Source: Bacilli bacterium (GTDB lineage Bacteria > Bacillota_I > Bacilli_A > ML615J-28 > CAG-698). From it: a DNA stretch of 64,000 nt. Made by a program: the position numbers and the translations under genes. Positions 28,154-38,345 of the stretch are shown here, piece after piece (within the stretch, counting starts at the first letter, position 1; each line of letters begins with the position of its first letter). The notes below the pieces were generated by a model. The model searched no databases, was not told the origin of the DNA, and saw only the letters and a program-made list of their open reading frames with translations. The stretch spans positions 59,633 to 123,632 of the forward strand of contig JAFZWP010000010.1 in assembly GCA_017617065.1 (NCBI GenBank). The letters are read 5' to 3'.

Positions 28154-29533
28154 TTATTTATACATATCATTAAGTTCGATTAAATTATACTTACTTTTAT
28201 CAATTTTTTCTTCAAATCCATTTTTAGAAATAAATCCTAACTTATAAAACGGCAGTTTAGAATCACTTGTTTGTTCTTCCTCTTCTTTGATCACATTAAT
28301 ATTTACTAATGAATTTGTATATTTACATTCATATGAAATGTAACCAATTTTATCTAATGTTACTACATCGAATTCTCTATTAATTTTTTTACTTGCATCA
28401 TTATATGAATAGCTACCTATCTTTAAAATAATTGGATCTATCAAATAATTATAATTAGCTCTAGTCAAATACTCCATAGAAATCATTTCAAATTTCTTAG
28501 GTACGTATTTCTTTTCAAAATCATCTTTAATAAAGTTTTCATAAAAAAACTTAGGGTTTTCTCTAAATTCTTGATAAGGAGAAAAGAAAATATATTTATA
28601 ATAAAAATTCAAAAGATTATCTTTAAATACATAATTCGTTTTTTTCTTATTGCTCTCATCATTGATTGGAAACACTTTTTTAACGATATCCATTTCAATT
28701 AGTTTTCCCAACAAGTAATCCGGCTTAGAAATACCTTTGCTAGCCATATTACTAGATAAATCTTTATACTTAACTATTCCTCTAGCAATCATCGTAATCA
28801 AATAATTCATATTAGCTATCTTATTTGTTTCAGCTAATATCATTTCACTAATTTCATGTTCTAACACGCTATTTCTTCTTATTACTAAATCGAATACATT
28901 TTCAAGTGCACTTTTTTTTGTATCAATTAGTGAATTAAAGAATGGAACTCCACCAAAAACACTATACATCATTACTTTTTCTTCATTCGTATAATTACTA
29001 TAAAATAATGAAGAATCGTAATAATCGAATGTATTAATTAGCATAATATGTGTGTATCTGCCATATGAATGCGATCCATATTCGATCATCTTTTCCATAA
29101 GCGATACATAACTGCCTGATACAAATAGTTTCAAATTAGATTTATTTTTATATTCATCAATAACTACTGCCAGTTTTGATTCTATTGTGAAATCTTCATC
29201 AAGCAAGAATGAAAATTCATCAATAAACAGTACTATATCTTGAGATAGCGACTTATTAAAGAGATAACTAAATAAAGCAGAAAATGAGTTAAAACTTATA
29301 TGGTCTTCATTAAATATTTTTTTTATTTTCATTGTAAATAAATAAAGATTTTCTTCAACTGATGTTTTGGCACATTCATAAAAAATGATTAATCTAGAGC
29401 TATCTTTTAATGCTTCGTTGACTAATTCCGTTTTTCCTATCCTTCTTCTTCCATACACTAAAAATGATTCAAACCTATCCGTTTTTAAAGCTTCTTTAAT
29501 TTCAGCAAGTTCTTTTTTTCTTCCGTAAAACAT
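28154..29533 (-). CDS. AAA ATPase of the archaeal-type/DUF234 family
   Basis: About 459 residues. The N-terminal AAA domain begins MFYGRKKEL with Walker A VYGRRRIGKTEL near 30 and Walker B LFIDEFSFL near 120. A winged-helix-like middle follows. The C-terminal part resembles DUF234, a PD-(D/E)XK nuclease-like fold, with FDVVTLDKIGYISYECKY carrying the D...ExK pattern near 415-432. Such proteins are common orphan ATPases in gut Firmicutes and archaea; the role is unknown, perhaps defence or toxin-like. ATG 29533 is used because a TATAAT -10 covers the upstream in-frame ATG at 29554, and AAGGTG precedes 29533. Confidence 0.85.
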   Translation of the reverse strand: MFYGRKKELAEIKEALKTDRFESFLVYGRRRIGKTELVNEALKDSSRLIIFYECAKTSVEENLYLFTMKIKKIFNEDHISFNSFSALFSYLFNKSLSQDIVLFIDEFSFLLDEDFTIESKLAVVIDEYKNKSNLKLFVSGSYVSLMEKMIEYGSHSYGRYTHIMLINTFDYYDSSLFYSNYTNEEKVMMYSVFGGVPFFNSLIDTKKSALENVFDLVIRRNSVLEHEISEMILAETNKIANMNYLITMIARGIVKYKDLSSNMASKGISKPDYLLGKLIEMDIVKKVFPINDESNKKKTNYVFKDNLLNFYYKYIFFSPYQEFRENPKFFYENFIKDDFEKKYVPKKFEMISMEYLTRANYNYLIDPIILKIGSYSYNDASKKINREFDVVTLDKIGYISYECKYTNSLVNINVIKEEEEQTSDSKLPFYKLGFISKNGFEEKIDKSKYNLIELNDMYK

Positions 29534-29552
29534 ATTATTCACCTTCGATAAC

Positions 29553-29581
29553 ATTATAACATATCATTTTATTTTATGCAA
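29553..29581 (-). promoter_or_regulatory. Promoter of the DUF234-type ATPase gene
   Basis: Minus-strand TTGCAT (29576-29581), 17 bases, TATAAT (29553-29558). The -35 lies inside the left arm of a 10-bp inverted repeat (29574-29610). Confidence 0.75.
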
Positions 29582-29610
29582 ATAAATTTTCGTAAAATAA
29601 ATTTGCATAA
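29574..29610. repeat. Inverted repeat over the ATPase promoter
   Basis: TTATGCAAAT (29574-29583) and ATTTGCATAA (29601-29610) form a perfect 10-bp inverted repeat around the -35 of the ATPase gene, a layout typical of a repressor operator. No regulator gene is adjacent. Confidence 0.45.
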
Positions 29611-29729
29611 ATATGTTAGTAGACATGCTCATACAAGTGTGTCACTTTTTTTGATAGATTGTTAACCGACTAACACATTTTAAAGAACTAGTTTTTTAGG
29701 CAAATTACTAAACAAATCCAATACTTGTT

Positions 29730-29759
29730 TATGAAACAGTTCATAAACAAGTTTGTTGT
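29730..29759. repeat. Inverted repeat in the ATPase-plsC intergenic region
   Basis: ACTTGTTTATGAA / TTCATAAACAAGT, a perfect 13-bp stem with a four-base loop, followed by TTTGTTGTT on the plus strand. No plus-strand gene precedes it, so its role as a terminator is unclear. The rest of 29611-29770 shows nothing I can support. Confidence 0.5.
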
Positions 29760-29770
29760 TCAATCATAAA

Positions 29771-29804
29771 TAAAACAAGCCGAAATCTATTTTTTCGGCT
29801 TGAT
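29771..29804 (-). terminator. Terminator of the thyA-folA-plsC operon
   Basis: Minus-strand stem CAAGCCGAAA / TTTCGGCTTG, then TTTTATTTAT, after the plsC stop. Confidence 0.85.
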
Positions 29805-29820
29805 CAATTGAACTCATTCC

Positions 29821-30747
29821 TTATTCTTCTTTATCTTTTTGTTTAATATCTCTGGTTCTAAAATGACCAACTTTTTTAGCATCTTCAAAATCTTCTACTG
29901 TCATTTTCTTTAGCCATTCATATTGAGCACGTCTATGTTCCATAACTTCTGTTATCGCGCTTCTACAGATTTCTGACATCTCGATAGTCTTTAATCCTTC
30001 ATATTCAGATGGTTCAATTACTTTAACTACTTCTAATAATACTTTAGTACGCTTGAAGATATGACTATATTTAAGTTTATAAGCATTATCAAGACAGCAT
30101 ACTACGATTGGGCACTTTGCTTTTTGGGCAATCTTTAAAGATCCCGGATGAAAAGCAGCTACATCTGGCCCTTTACTTCTTGTTCCTTCAGGAAAAATTG
30201 CAATAATGTTTTTATTGTTTTCAATTCTTTTTGCGGCAAGATTTATAGTTTCTACCGCTTCACGGTTAGATTGCCTATTAAGTGGCAAAAATCCTGCACT
30301 ATATAGCCAAGTGCCAGCAACTGGCACTTTCATTACTTGGTTTTTCATAATAAAAGTAATATGTCTTTTTCTAAATGCCCAAAGAATTGCGAATGGATCA
30401 ATGTTAGATTGATGGTTACAAACTAACAAAAACATCTTGTCTTTTGGAATTAGTTCTGGATGTTTTAATACAATATCAACTCTACAAAGCTGTAATACAA
30501 ATTGGCAAGCCCAATTTGTTACGCGGCGTTGGAAAGTCCTTGGTCTACTTAATTCTTTATCGGGCCTTGAAAAGATACTTACTAAGAAGGCCATTAAAAA
30601 GAATAATACGACCGCAATTATTAAACATACTATATATACAATAGGTAAGCTCCACCAATACACTTGTCCTAACTTTACATACTCAAAAAAGTACATATAT
30701 AGGAATGTATATATAGCAGCAAATCCAAAAAATACTGCAAATAACAT
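29821..30747 (-). CDS. plsC: 1-acyl-sn-glycerol-3-phosphate acyltransferase
   Basis: 308 residues with two or more N-terminal membrane helices (about 1-65), then the PlsC acyltransferase domain: NHQSNIDP (HX4D catalytic motif) near 112 and FPEGTRSKG near 184. It acylates lysophosphatidic acid to phosphatidic acid at the membrane. The long helical N-terminus and basic C-terminus make it larger than typical PlsC. The start overlaps the folA stop by one base. It is the most likely housekeeping PlsC of the three acyltransferases in this window. Confidence 0.9.
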   Translation of the reverse strand: MLFAVFFGFAAIYTFLYMYFFEYVKLGQVYWWSLPIVYIVCLIIAVVLFFLMAFLVSIFSRPDKELSRPRTFQRRVTNWACQFVLQLCRVDIVLKHPELIPKDKMFLLVCNHQSNIDPFAILWAFRKRHITFIMKNQVMKVPVAGTWLYSAGFLPLNRQSNREAVETINLAAKRIENNKNIIAIFPEGTRSKGPDVAAFHPGSLKIAQKAKCPIVVCCLDNAYKLKYSHIFKRTKVLLEVVKVIEPSEYEGLKTIEMSEICRSAITEVMEHRRAQYEWLKKMTVEDFEDAKKVGHFRTRDIKQKDKEE

Positions 30748-31208
30748 TATTTTATCCTCTCATAGACAGCAAATTCTAATACGCCATCAATCGTAGAAGA
30801 TACTTTATGAAATTTAGAATAATCAATTTCTGGGAAGAATATATTGCCCTCATGTTCTGCATTTACATGCGTAATATATAGCTTGTCCGCATATTCTAAC
30901 ATTGAAGCATAAAGTTGTCTTCCACCCATTACAAAAACATCTTTATCTTTATATAATTTAAAGAATTCATCTAAACTATGTACTAATACTACACCCTCAG
31001 GCGCCTTAAAGTCTGGAGCACAAATAACTACATTTTCTCTATTAGGCAAAGGTTTACCAATAGATAGATATGTATTTTGTCCCATGAAAACTGTATGACC
31101 ACTAGTTATTTTTTTAAAATATTGTAAATCGCTACTGTAATGCCAAGGTAAGGCGTTTCCATTACCGATTAGACCATTTTTACCAATTGCTACTATTATA
31201 TTAATCAT
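30747..31208 (-). CDS. folA: Dihydrofolate reductase
   Basis: 153-residue cytosolic enzyme reducing dihydrofolate to tetrahydrofolate with NADPH. It has the N-terminal [38 protein letters not shown] and [12 protein letters not shown] segments of the family. It overlaps thyA by four bases and plsC by one, so the three are a single transcript. Pairing with thyA is standard because thymidylate synthase generates dihydrofolate. Confidence 0.96.
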   Translation of the reverse strand: MINIIVAIGKNGLIGNGNALPWHYSSDLQYFKKITSGHTVFMGQNTYLSIGKPLPNRENVVICAPDFKAPEGVVLVHSLDEFFKLYKDKDVFVMGGRQLYASMLEYADKLYITHVNAEHEGNIFFPEIDYSKFHKVSSTIDGVLEFAVYERIK

Positions 31209-32086
31209 ACTGCCACCGGTGCCTTTATTCCTTTATAAGGATTATAATCAACTAATTCAAAATCTTCATATTTGAAATCATCAATATTCTTAACACTTGG
31301 ATTAATTATCATCTTAGGTAAAGCTCTAGGTGTACGTTCTAGTTGTGTATGAATTTGATCTAAGTGATTTAGATAAATATGAGCATCACCAATTGTATGG
31401 ACAAATTCACCTAAACCTAGCCCACAAACTTGAGCTACCATCATTGTTAACAATGCGTATGAAGCAATATTGAATGGAACACCTAAGAATGCATCAGCAC
31501 TTCTTTGGTAAAGTTGACAAGAAAGTTTACCATCCCTAACATAGAATTGATACATGGTGTGGCATGGAGGTAAGGCCATCTTTTCAATATAAGCTGCTTG
31601 CCAGCTGTTAACAATTAGTCTTCTAGAATCAGGGTTAGTCTTAATTTCATTAATTACCCAAGCAAGTTGATCTTTAACTTCCCCATGTGCTCCTTCAAAA
31701 TGACGCCATTCATATCCATATACTGGTCCAAGGTTACCATACTTCTTCGCAAACTCTTCATCTTCTTTAATCTTTTGGACAAATTCTTCCATAGTTTCGC
31801 CTTTATATTCAGGGCATTTACAGTATGCTGCATATGGCCAATCATTCCAAATCTTAACATCATTATCAACTAAATACTTAATATTAGTATCTCCACTAAT
31901 AAACCAAAGTAATTCGTGAATGATTGATTTTAAATGTACTTTCTTAGTAGTAAGTAAAGGAAATCCTTCATTTAAATCAAATCTCATTTGATAACCGAAT
32001 GTGGAAATAGTACCAGTTCCAGTTCTATCTTCTTTACGATCTCCATTTTCTAAAATGTGTTTAATAAAATCTAAATATTGGCGCAT
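31205..32086 (-). CDS. thyA: Thymidylate synthase
   Basis: 293-residue cytosolic enzyme methylating dUMP to dTMP with methylene-tetrahydrofolate. The active-site cysteine is in [10 protein letters not shown] near residue 175, followed by [18 protein letters not shown]; the N-terminal DRTGTGT arginine loop is intact. GGAGG precedes the ATG at 32086, and a TATAAT at 32120-32125 is a likely -10. It is the first gene of the thyA-folA-plsC operon. Confidence 0.97.
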   Translation of the reverse strand: MRQYLDFIKHILENGDRKEDRTGTGTISTFGYQMRFDLNEGFPLLTTKKVHLKSIIHELLWFISGDTNIKYLVDNDVKIWNDWPYAAYCKCPEYKGETMEEFVQKIKEDEEFAKKYGNLGPVYGYEWRHFEGAHGEVKDQLAWVINEIKTNPDSRRLIVNSWQAAYIEKMALPPCHTMYQFYVRDGKLSCQLYQRSADAFLGVPFNIASYALLTMMVAQVCGLGLGEFVHTIGDAHIYLNHLDQIHTQLERTPRALPKMIINPSVKNIDDFKYEDFELVDYNPYKGIKAPVAV

Positions 32087-32185
32087 CTTTTTCCTCCAAA
32101 ATTAATAATACTTTAATAGATTATAACATATAAATATAGTTATATGATAATATATTTTTATAAATTTGCTTCCCTTTTTTATTCA

Positions 32186-32229
32186 ATTAAAAAAGAACTA
32201 TCATTTCATTTTTAAATGATAGTTCTTTT
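32186..32229 (-). terminator. Terminator of the fibre-protein operon
   Basis: Long stem AAAGAACTATCATTT / AATGATAGTTCTTT with an A-rich loop and a T run on the minus strand, just after the giant gene. Confidence 0.9.
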
Positions 32230-32234
32230 ATATT

Positions 32235-35200
32235 TTATGAACTTGGAATTACATGTGTTTCACATGATTTCCAATAATTAAATGTTCCATTCGATATAAC
32301 AGTACCATTTGCAACTATTTGATATGCATATGGGAATGGCGTTGAGATATCAAAGTCATCATCACATAAATATGCCACAAGTAGCAAGTTCTCACCTGAA
32401 GTGTTATTGATTGTGATAATATATAATCCATTATCATATTCCCCATTAGTTGAGGCAGCAGATTGATCAAATGTAACGTTAATGTCAAATTTGCCTTCTG
32501 CGTTTGCTGGAGCTTCAATCATAAATTGGAATAAGCAATGATCAACTGTATTAGGGTTGTCAGTCTTACTTCTAAATTCAGTTATGAATGTTTTAACAAT
32601 ATCATTTCCATCAGTATCTGTGTTTTCAAATATGCTATCTCCACCATTAGCAGCAATATCAAGGTAAATTAAGTATGCACCATCTTTATTAGGAACAGAG
32701 CCTAAAGCAAATTCTCCTTCATTAACTGGAATTTCAAAATAATAAACAGCATTTTCAATAATTGATGTTGATGTTGGATTTGTAATCCATTCTAAATCAA
32801 ACACTAATTGATAATTTCTACTTTCTGGTGTTCCAGTAATTTTATCATCATTTATATAATAATTATTATCACCACTATATAAATAAATATATGGGCAATC
32901 TACTTCTTCATAATATGTAGATAAATTTGCTACATCTGGAGCAGTTACTTTAGAGAATGTATTGTTATTATTCTTAACATAATAAGTCTTTGCCCTATCA
33001 ATTCTAGTATCACTAGTTAATTGATATTTAGCTAAATCAGTTGGGCCATATACTTTCTTTATTTCTTTAATATCAGTAATATGAGAATAATTTTCTGGAT
33101 CTCTAATAATTCTATGAAGTGAGAAGAAAGCATTATTGCCACTAAAATATGTACCAGCAAAGAAGGCAATATTACCACGCTGCGGAATTGTAAAGTCAAT
33201 AGAATCTTCTGGAAGTTCGAAGTTATAATATAGTTCTCCATTAATAGCTGCTTTATCAATTGTAATCTTGTGATTTTTTGATATTTGGGCATCCATAAAG
33301 TGAAGTCCATATATTAAACTACCACTATCCATTAACATTCTATATAACTTATATCTAGCCTTTAATTGCGATTTCTCACCATTTTTATTAAGTCCATCAT
33401 ATTGAACTAACCCTAGATCATCATATGTCATATATGTAGATGGCATACCAGATGCATATGTACCAATTGAACTACCATTATAATTATCTTTTATTCTTAC
33501 ATAACTACCATTTGACTTATATGTTTTAGTAATTACATCAAGTTTTGCATTATACGTATCACTAAAAGTAAAATCGCTAGATTGACGCATATCAACTGAT
33601 AAATAGATATTTGACATTTTATATTGTGATATACGAATATCTGAATATATCTTTTTATCATCGTTATTAGTATTTGTTCCCATAGTATTTGTTGATTGTT
33701 CATAACCACCACCAACAATATATCCAGTATTCGTTAAATCAACATTGCCATCAGAATCTACTTTTAATGGGAAGTATGTGCTACGTCCAGAATTTGTACT
33801 AGTTGTTCCTACTTTTTCCCAGAAATAGAATGTGGATGCAGTGTATTGAGTTTCAAATGACCTATTAAATATAATAGTTGTTTTAGTTAATTCTTCAACT
33901 TCACTTTTTGAAATAAGGACATTATTAATAGAACGATTTGTTAATGTGCCTTTTTCAATTTCTGCTTCTTCTGCATGTACATTTGAATTAATAGAACCAT
34001 CAATTACATCATTATGAGTGAATTGGCCATTAATTAAAGTAATATTTGCACTAGTAAGATTATCACCAGTAGCAATGTTATTAATTGTTGGTATAAATCC
34101 AAGTTCTGATCCACTTGATCCACTACCTTGCCATTTATTACTACTAAATGTTATATACGAATATGAATCACCAAGCAAGCCACTATTAACAAGTACCCTT
34201 AGACGATTGTTATTATTAATTGTCCAATTACCTTGAGTTGAGCCTATTAGAACATTGTATACATAACCCCAGTTGAATGTTCTATTTCCGTATAAATAAT
34301 TACCATCATCATTTCTTATTGTTCCACTAGGAATATTTGTATTTCCTGTAGGCACATTTCCAAATGTCCATTTTGTAGCAGATGATTTTGTTGTGGCATT
34401 AGTAAGTGTTGTTCCGTTAGCAGATAAATAGTTACTTGTTGAACCAGATGAAATTAAGAACTTAAGTTCTGCACAAATCCAGCCAGTTGTTCCATTTACC
34501 CATCCTTCAGAATCATAAGTAACATAATAATTAGTACCACTAATCTTATATGCATAATTTTTTTGATAATAATTTGTATAAACAAATGTATTAGCAAGTG
34601 ATTCATTATCAGTAACCGTTAATGTCGGGATATTATTTTGCATTACATAACGTAAATAATATAATTTACCATTTTGTAACGAGCATATCTTTCCTGTTCC
34701 ACTAACGTTTTCAAAATACCATTTAGTAGATGTTGCTTGAGTAGTTCTATTTTCAATTCCATCTAAAGATGCCTTAATTGATAAGAAAGCATCTGAACTA
34801 TTATTCTTTATGTATTTAGTATTAATCTTTATTACTTTCCAACTATTATAATCATATGTTAGGAAACTTGCATTAGCTCTTGTTACATTTGAAGTATAAA
34901 TAGCATTACTTTCTATATTCCAATTATATTCATTAAGTGATAGATCACTAATAAATGTATTTTCGCTTGCAACACCTAAATAATATTTATTACCACCTAC
35001 TAGACAATATATTGATGTTTGATTAGCATCATCAGTATAGTGCCATCTAGAATAATCTGTATTACCATTATTTGCATCAGTAAAACCAGTTTTATCTGAT
35101 TTTAATGCTAAATAGTGCGTACCACTATTTATAGTGATCCAATTCATATAAGCACTTACTTTCCAACCATTATCATATACAATATGATAATTATAATCAT

Positions 35201-38200
35201 CATTTGATTGATAATAACCATCTTCATCTAATTGCCATAATGATGGTGTGTTAGATATAACAAGTGAATCAGTAGTTAAATCAATTGATAAATAATATGT
35301 ATCAGTTCCGTTTGGATAAGCAATTACAGTACCATCATTTTTCTCAATTAAATACCACTTATTATAATTACTATTTGCATTTAATGAATTGTCTACGCCA
35401 CTATAGCTATTATTAATTGCTAAGTAGTTACCATTTGTATCATCAATTGTAGTGTAATCTAATACTTTAGCAATCCAACCATTTTCATAATGTAGATAAT
35501 ATTTAATATCATTATAATATGTATAATAAGCATCATTATCTAAATACCATGTTGTTGGTTGGCCTGTAATAGTTAGATCACCATTGCATCCTAAATAATA
35601 ATTAGCGCCATCAATTTGCGTGAAAATATAAGTAGATGTTGTATTTGGTGTAACATACCAAAGAGCATAATCGTTAGCATAACTACTTGTATTCATTACG
35701 CCATTTTTATTATTGTTTACACTCAAATAATGGTTTGCCCCATCAGTAAATGCGAAACCACCTGCAACGATTTTCCACGAATTATCTACAAAAACAATAT
35801 AATATGTTTTACCATTTTCTACGAATGATAAATTATTGTTTTCATCTTTTGTCCATTGTGTTGCTACACTAATAGATGTTATAGCTTCTAACTGGCCAGT
35901 TAATTCGTTGTTTTCATTTCTTCCACAGCTTAAATAATAAGTCATTCCATTAATTACAAGTGTAAGTAATGTTTGACCTGCTGGATTAGATAATGACCAC
36001 ATAGTATTTTCTGATGATGAAGTAACATTATAAATTCCGTTAGCTGTAGAGAATGCTAAAATATTATTATTGTATTTTAGTTCTACCCATCCTTTTAAGA
36101 ACCAAGAATCATTATCACACATTATGTAATAATTAAAACCATCAACTGTGTAATAATAACCATTTGCATCAACATTCCAAGTTGTTGGAGTTGAAGAAAT
36201 AACTAATCTATAACTAGATTGGTTGAAGCCTAAATAATAATTATTACCATTTTCAGAATAATAAATCGTTGTAGCTCCTGATGGGTTTGATAATTGCCAT
36301 CTACGTTTTGCTTCATCTTCACTATTATTTGTAACTGATCTTAAAGAACTACTGATTGATAAATAGTTATCATCAATTCCAAGTAAATAGCCATCATAAC
36401 ATACTATTTTCCAACCACCATCATAAGTTAGGTAATATCTAGCATTATTGTAGTCACAATAATATGAATTATTATCTTTAATCCATGTAGTAGCTGTTTC
36501 TACTAAAGCAAGACCATTATTAATTCCTAGATAATAACGAGTATTATCAATACTTGTGTAGAATTGAGTGTTACCAGTTAAGTTAGTAACTGCCCATTTT
36601 GTGGCAGATTTAGCAGTTGTAGCTGTAGACATATTATTTAGAGAAGCGACTAGATAATTTCCATTACCATCAGATATTACATATGGAACATCATCACTAG
36701 TTACAATCCAACCATCGTTGAAAACTAAATAATAATTTGAATTTCCAGAAGTTGTATATATTTCATCTTGGCCATCTACAACTCCAAGTGTCCATGTAGT
36801 ACTTGCAGTAGTACTAATTGTAACGTTAGTTCCATTTCTATTTAGATAATAAAGTAATTTATCATCTTGTCCTTCTGCCGCATTATAATTAGGCACATAA
36901 GTATAAATATAATGAGTTGATGGATCATAAATCCATTTTGTAGCATCTGAGGAACTAGTGTTTCTAACAGCGTATGCATTGGAATCATTCTTCAAACTTA
37001 AATAATTGTTATCAGAATGGATTAAATATACATTATCACTAATTGCATTTGCAGTAATATATTTATATGTCGTTACATCTTTTGTATGAGCACCATTCAT
37101 TCCAGAAATATAAATGAAAGAATTTGCTGTAGATGAACTATCCGTACGGCTGTCCTTGAACATAAAGAATGAAGAATTATCAACAGAATTATTCCACACA
37201 TAGTCAGTCATCGTACTTGTGCCAACAACAAATCTAGAAATTTCATGATCTTCATCATCCAAGAATACGATTTCTCGTCTTGGATAAACAGTAGTAACTT
37301 CCTTTGCATTATCATATGCAGTGATAACACGTGTATATATAGCATGCATATCTATACTTCCACCAAAGCCTGCATCTTCTCCTGATGTATACATTTCACT
37401 AAGTGTTTGATCTAGTGATGTAATTTGAGTGCCATTTTCATCATCAACTCTTCCGAAATATCCAAAACTAGTTATAGCTGCATTACCACCTGTGATTGTA
37501 CAATTATTGATATATACATTAACAAATGCAGATTGAATTGAAATATGACCTGCTAAATAACCTACATATACATCATCATGCGCTGTATGCATTGAAACAT
37601 CTTCACTTGTAGCTGTTGGGTCTGTATCAACTAAGCTAATTGTTACATTTTCAAAATAGATATTAGCAGCACCACTATCAGCTTCTACACATCCAAAAAT
37701 TCCAATGTCAGCTGTACTTCTATCTTTTTGTGAATATACATAATGTCCATTTTCATCTTTTCTGGCAATTGTTACTGTTTCACTTGAAACAATACTTAAG
37801 TTGATAACTGTTAAGTTATTACCTATGAATGCTCCAACAAAAGGAACTTCAGATGAACCAATTGGTAATAATGAGTTATCACCTGAGTAATATGACATAT
37901 TTAATACATCTGTAAATGTTGGATTACCATTTTCATCTAGAATTAAGTCACCAGAATCATCATATGCATAAACCATTGGTGTTTCAAAATCATCAACACC
38001 ATCGCGGTCCATATCATATGCACCAAGTTCAAAGAAAATATATTCATGACCAAATAGTTGATTAACTGCTTGTTCTTGTGCATCAGTCATTTCTAGTTCT
38101 GTTTCACGTTGGAAGAATTCAACTAAGTGATAATAATGAATTGGTCTAGTGATTCTAAATGGGTCATCCTCAGTACCAATTCCTGAATGGAAATATTCTT

Positions 38201-38336
38201 GAACGATTTTGCCAGATATTTTAGTTGTGATTGTATTACTTGATGTACCAATCCAAGAGAATGTAGCAAAAGCGCCAAGGCTAATAATTAATATTAGAGA
38301 AGTAATAAAAATAATAAATTTTCTATATATCTTCAT
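32235..38336 (-). CDS. Giant repeat-containing surface protein with SipW-type signal
   Basis: 2033 residues. A 20-residue hydrophobic segment is followed by TFSW at 25-28, matching the SipW-type signal of its neighbours. Residues about 150-300 resemble GLUG-type beta-helix repeats (GAFIGNNLTVINL, VGYLAGHISI). Residues about 436-1410 (DNA 34107-37031) hold about nine copies of a roughly 105-residue module with the recurring elements NYLs, AtkW, YYLg, ttW, nYY and dgWk. The C-terminal ~600 residues form one or more beta-rich domains, including a YYVKN...STYYEE segment also found in the 46386-47507 protein. No LPXTG or C-terminal membrane anchor is seen. Probably a matrix adhesin or large fibre component; the function is inference. 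It is last in the four-gene fibre operon. Confidence 0.85.
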   Translation of the reverse strand: MKIYRKFIIFITSLILIISLGAFATFSWIGTSSNTITTKISGKIVQEYFHSGIGTEDDPFRITRPIHYYHLVEFFQRETELEMTDAQEQAVNQLFGHEYIFFELGAYDMDRDGVDDFETPMVYAYDDSGDLILDENGNPTFTDVLNMSYYSGDNSLLPIGSSEVPFVGAFIGNNLTVINLSIVSSETVTIARKDENGHYVYSQKDRSTADIGIFGCVEADSGAANIYFENVTISLVDTDPTATSEDVSMHTAHDDVYVGYLAGHISIQSAFVNVYINNCTITGGNAAITSFGYFGRVDDENGTQITSLDQTLSEMYTSGEDAGFGGSIDMHAIYTRVITAYDNAKEVTTVYPRREIVFLDDEDHEISRFVVGTSTMTDYVWNNSVDNSSFFMFKDSRTDSSSTANSFIYISGMNGAHTKDVTTYKYITANAISDNVYLIHSDNNYLSLKNDSNAYAVRNTSSSDATKWIYDPSTHYIYTYVPNYNAAEGQDDKLLYYLNRNGTNVTISTTASTTWTLGVVDGQDEIYTTSGNSNYYLVFNDGWIVTSDDVPYVISDGNGNYLVASLNNMSTATTAKSATKWAVTNLTGNTQFYTSIDNTRYYLGINNGLALVETATTWIKDNNSYYCDYNNARYYLTYDGGWKIVCYDGYLLGIDDNYLSISSSLRSVTNNSEDEAKRRWQLSNPSGATTIYYSENGNNYYLGFNQSSYRLVISSTPTTWNVDANGYYYTVDGFNYYIMCDNDSWFLKGWVELKYNNNILAFSTANGIYNVTSSSENTMWSLSNPAGQTLLTLVINGMTYYLSCGRNENNELTGQLEAITSISVATQWTKDENNNLSFVENGKTYYIVFVDNSWKIVAGGFAFTDGANHYLSVNNNKNGVMNTSSYANDYALWYVTPNTTSTYIFTQIDGANYYLGCNGDLTITGQPTTWYLDNDAYYTYYNDIKYYLHYENGWIAKVLDYTTIDDTNGNYLAINNSYSGVDNSLNANSNYNKWYLIEKNDGTVIAYPNGTDTYYLSIDLTTDSLVISNTPSLWQLDEDGYYQSNDDYNYHIVYDNGWKVSAYMNWITINSGTHYLALKSDKTGFTDANNGNTDYSRWHYTDDANQTSIYCLVGGNKYYLGVASENTFISDLSLNEYNWNIESNAIYTSNVTRANASFLTYDYNSWKVIKINTKYIKNNSSDAFLSIKASLDGIENRTTQATSTKWYFENVSGTGKICSLQNGKLYYLRYVMQNNIPTLTVTDNESLANTFVYTNYYQKNYAYKISGTNYYVTYDSEGWVNGTTGWICAELKFLISSGSTSNYLSANGTTLTNATTKSSATKWTFGNVPTGNTNIPSGTIRNDDGNYLYGNRTFNWGYVYNVLIGSTQGNWTINNNNRLRVLVNSGLLGDSYSYITFSSNKWQGSGSSGSELGFIPTINNIATGDNLTSANITLINGQFTHNDVIDGSINSNVHAEEAEIEKGTLTNRSINNVLISKSEVEELTKTTIIFNRSFETQYTASTFYFWEKVGTTSTNSGRSTYFPLKVDSDGNVDLTNTGYIVGGGYEQSTNTMGTNTNNDDKKIYSDIRISQYKMSNIYLSVDMRQSSDFTFSDTYNAKLDVITKTYKSNGSYVRIKDNYNGSSIGTYASGMPSTYMTYDDLGLVQYDGLNKNGEKSQLKARYKLYRMLMDSGSLIYGLHFMDAQISKNHKITIDKAAINGELYYNFELPEDSIDFTIPQRGNIAFFAGTYFSGNNAFFSLHRIIRDPENYSHITDIKEIKKVYGPTDLAKYQLTSDTRIDRAKTYYVKNNNNTFSKVTAPDVANLSTYYEEVDCPYIYLYSGDNNYYINDDKITGTPESRNYQLVFDLEWITNPTSTSIIENAVYYFEIPVNEGEFALGSVPNKDGAYLIYLDIAANGGDSIFENTDTDGNDIVKTFITEFRSKTDNPNTVDHCLFQFMIEAPANAEGKFDINVTFDQSAASTNGEYDNGLYIITINNTSGENLLLVAYLCDDDFDISTPFPYAYQIVANGTVISNGTFNYWKSCETHVIPSS

Positions 38337-38345
38337 ATTTCACCT

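Noticed and set aside
29730..29759. Phage or transposon attachment site
   Set aside because: No integrase, transposase or flanking duplication is present; the repeat is a simple hairpin.
30437..30796. Plus-strand frames opposite plsC
   Set aside because: Fully antisense to a confident acyltransferase gene, no ribosome site, no recognisable protein features.
34107..37031. Assembly artefact from repeated DNA in the giant gene
   Set aside because: The repeat copies are diverged at DNA level and keep one reading frame throughout, as expected for an old protein repeat.
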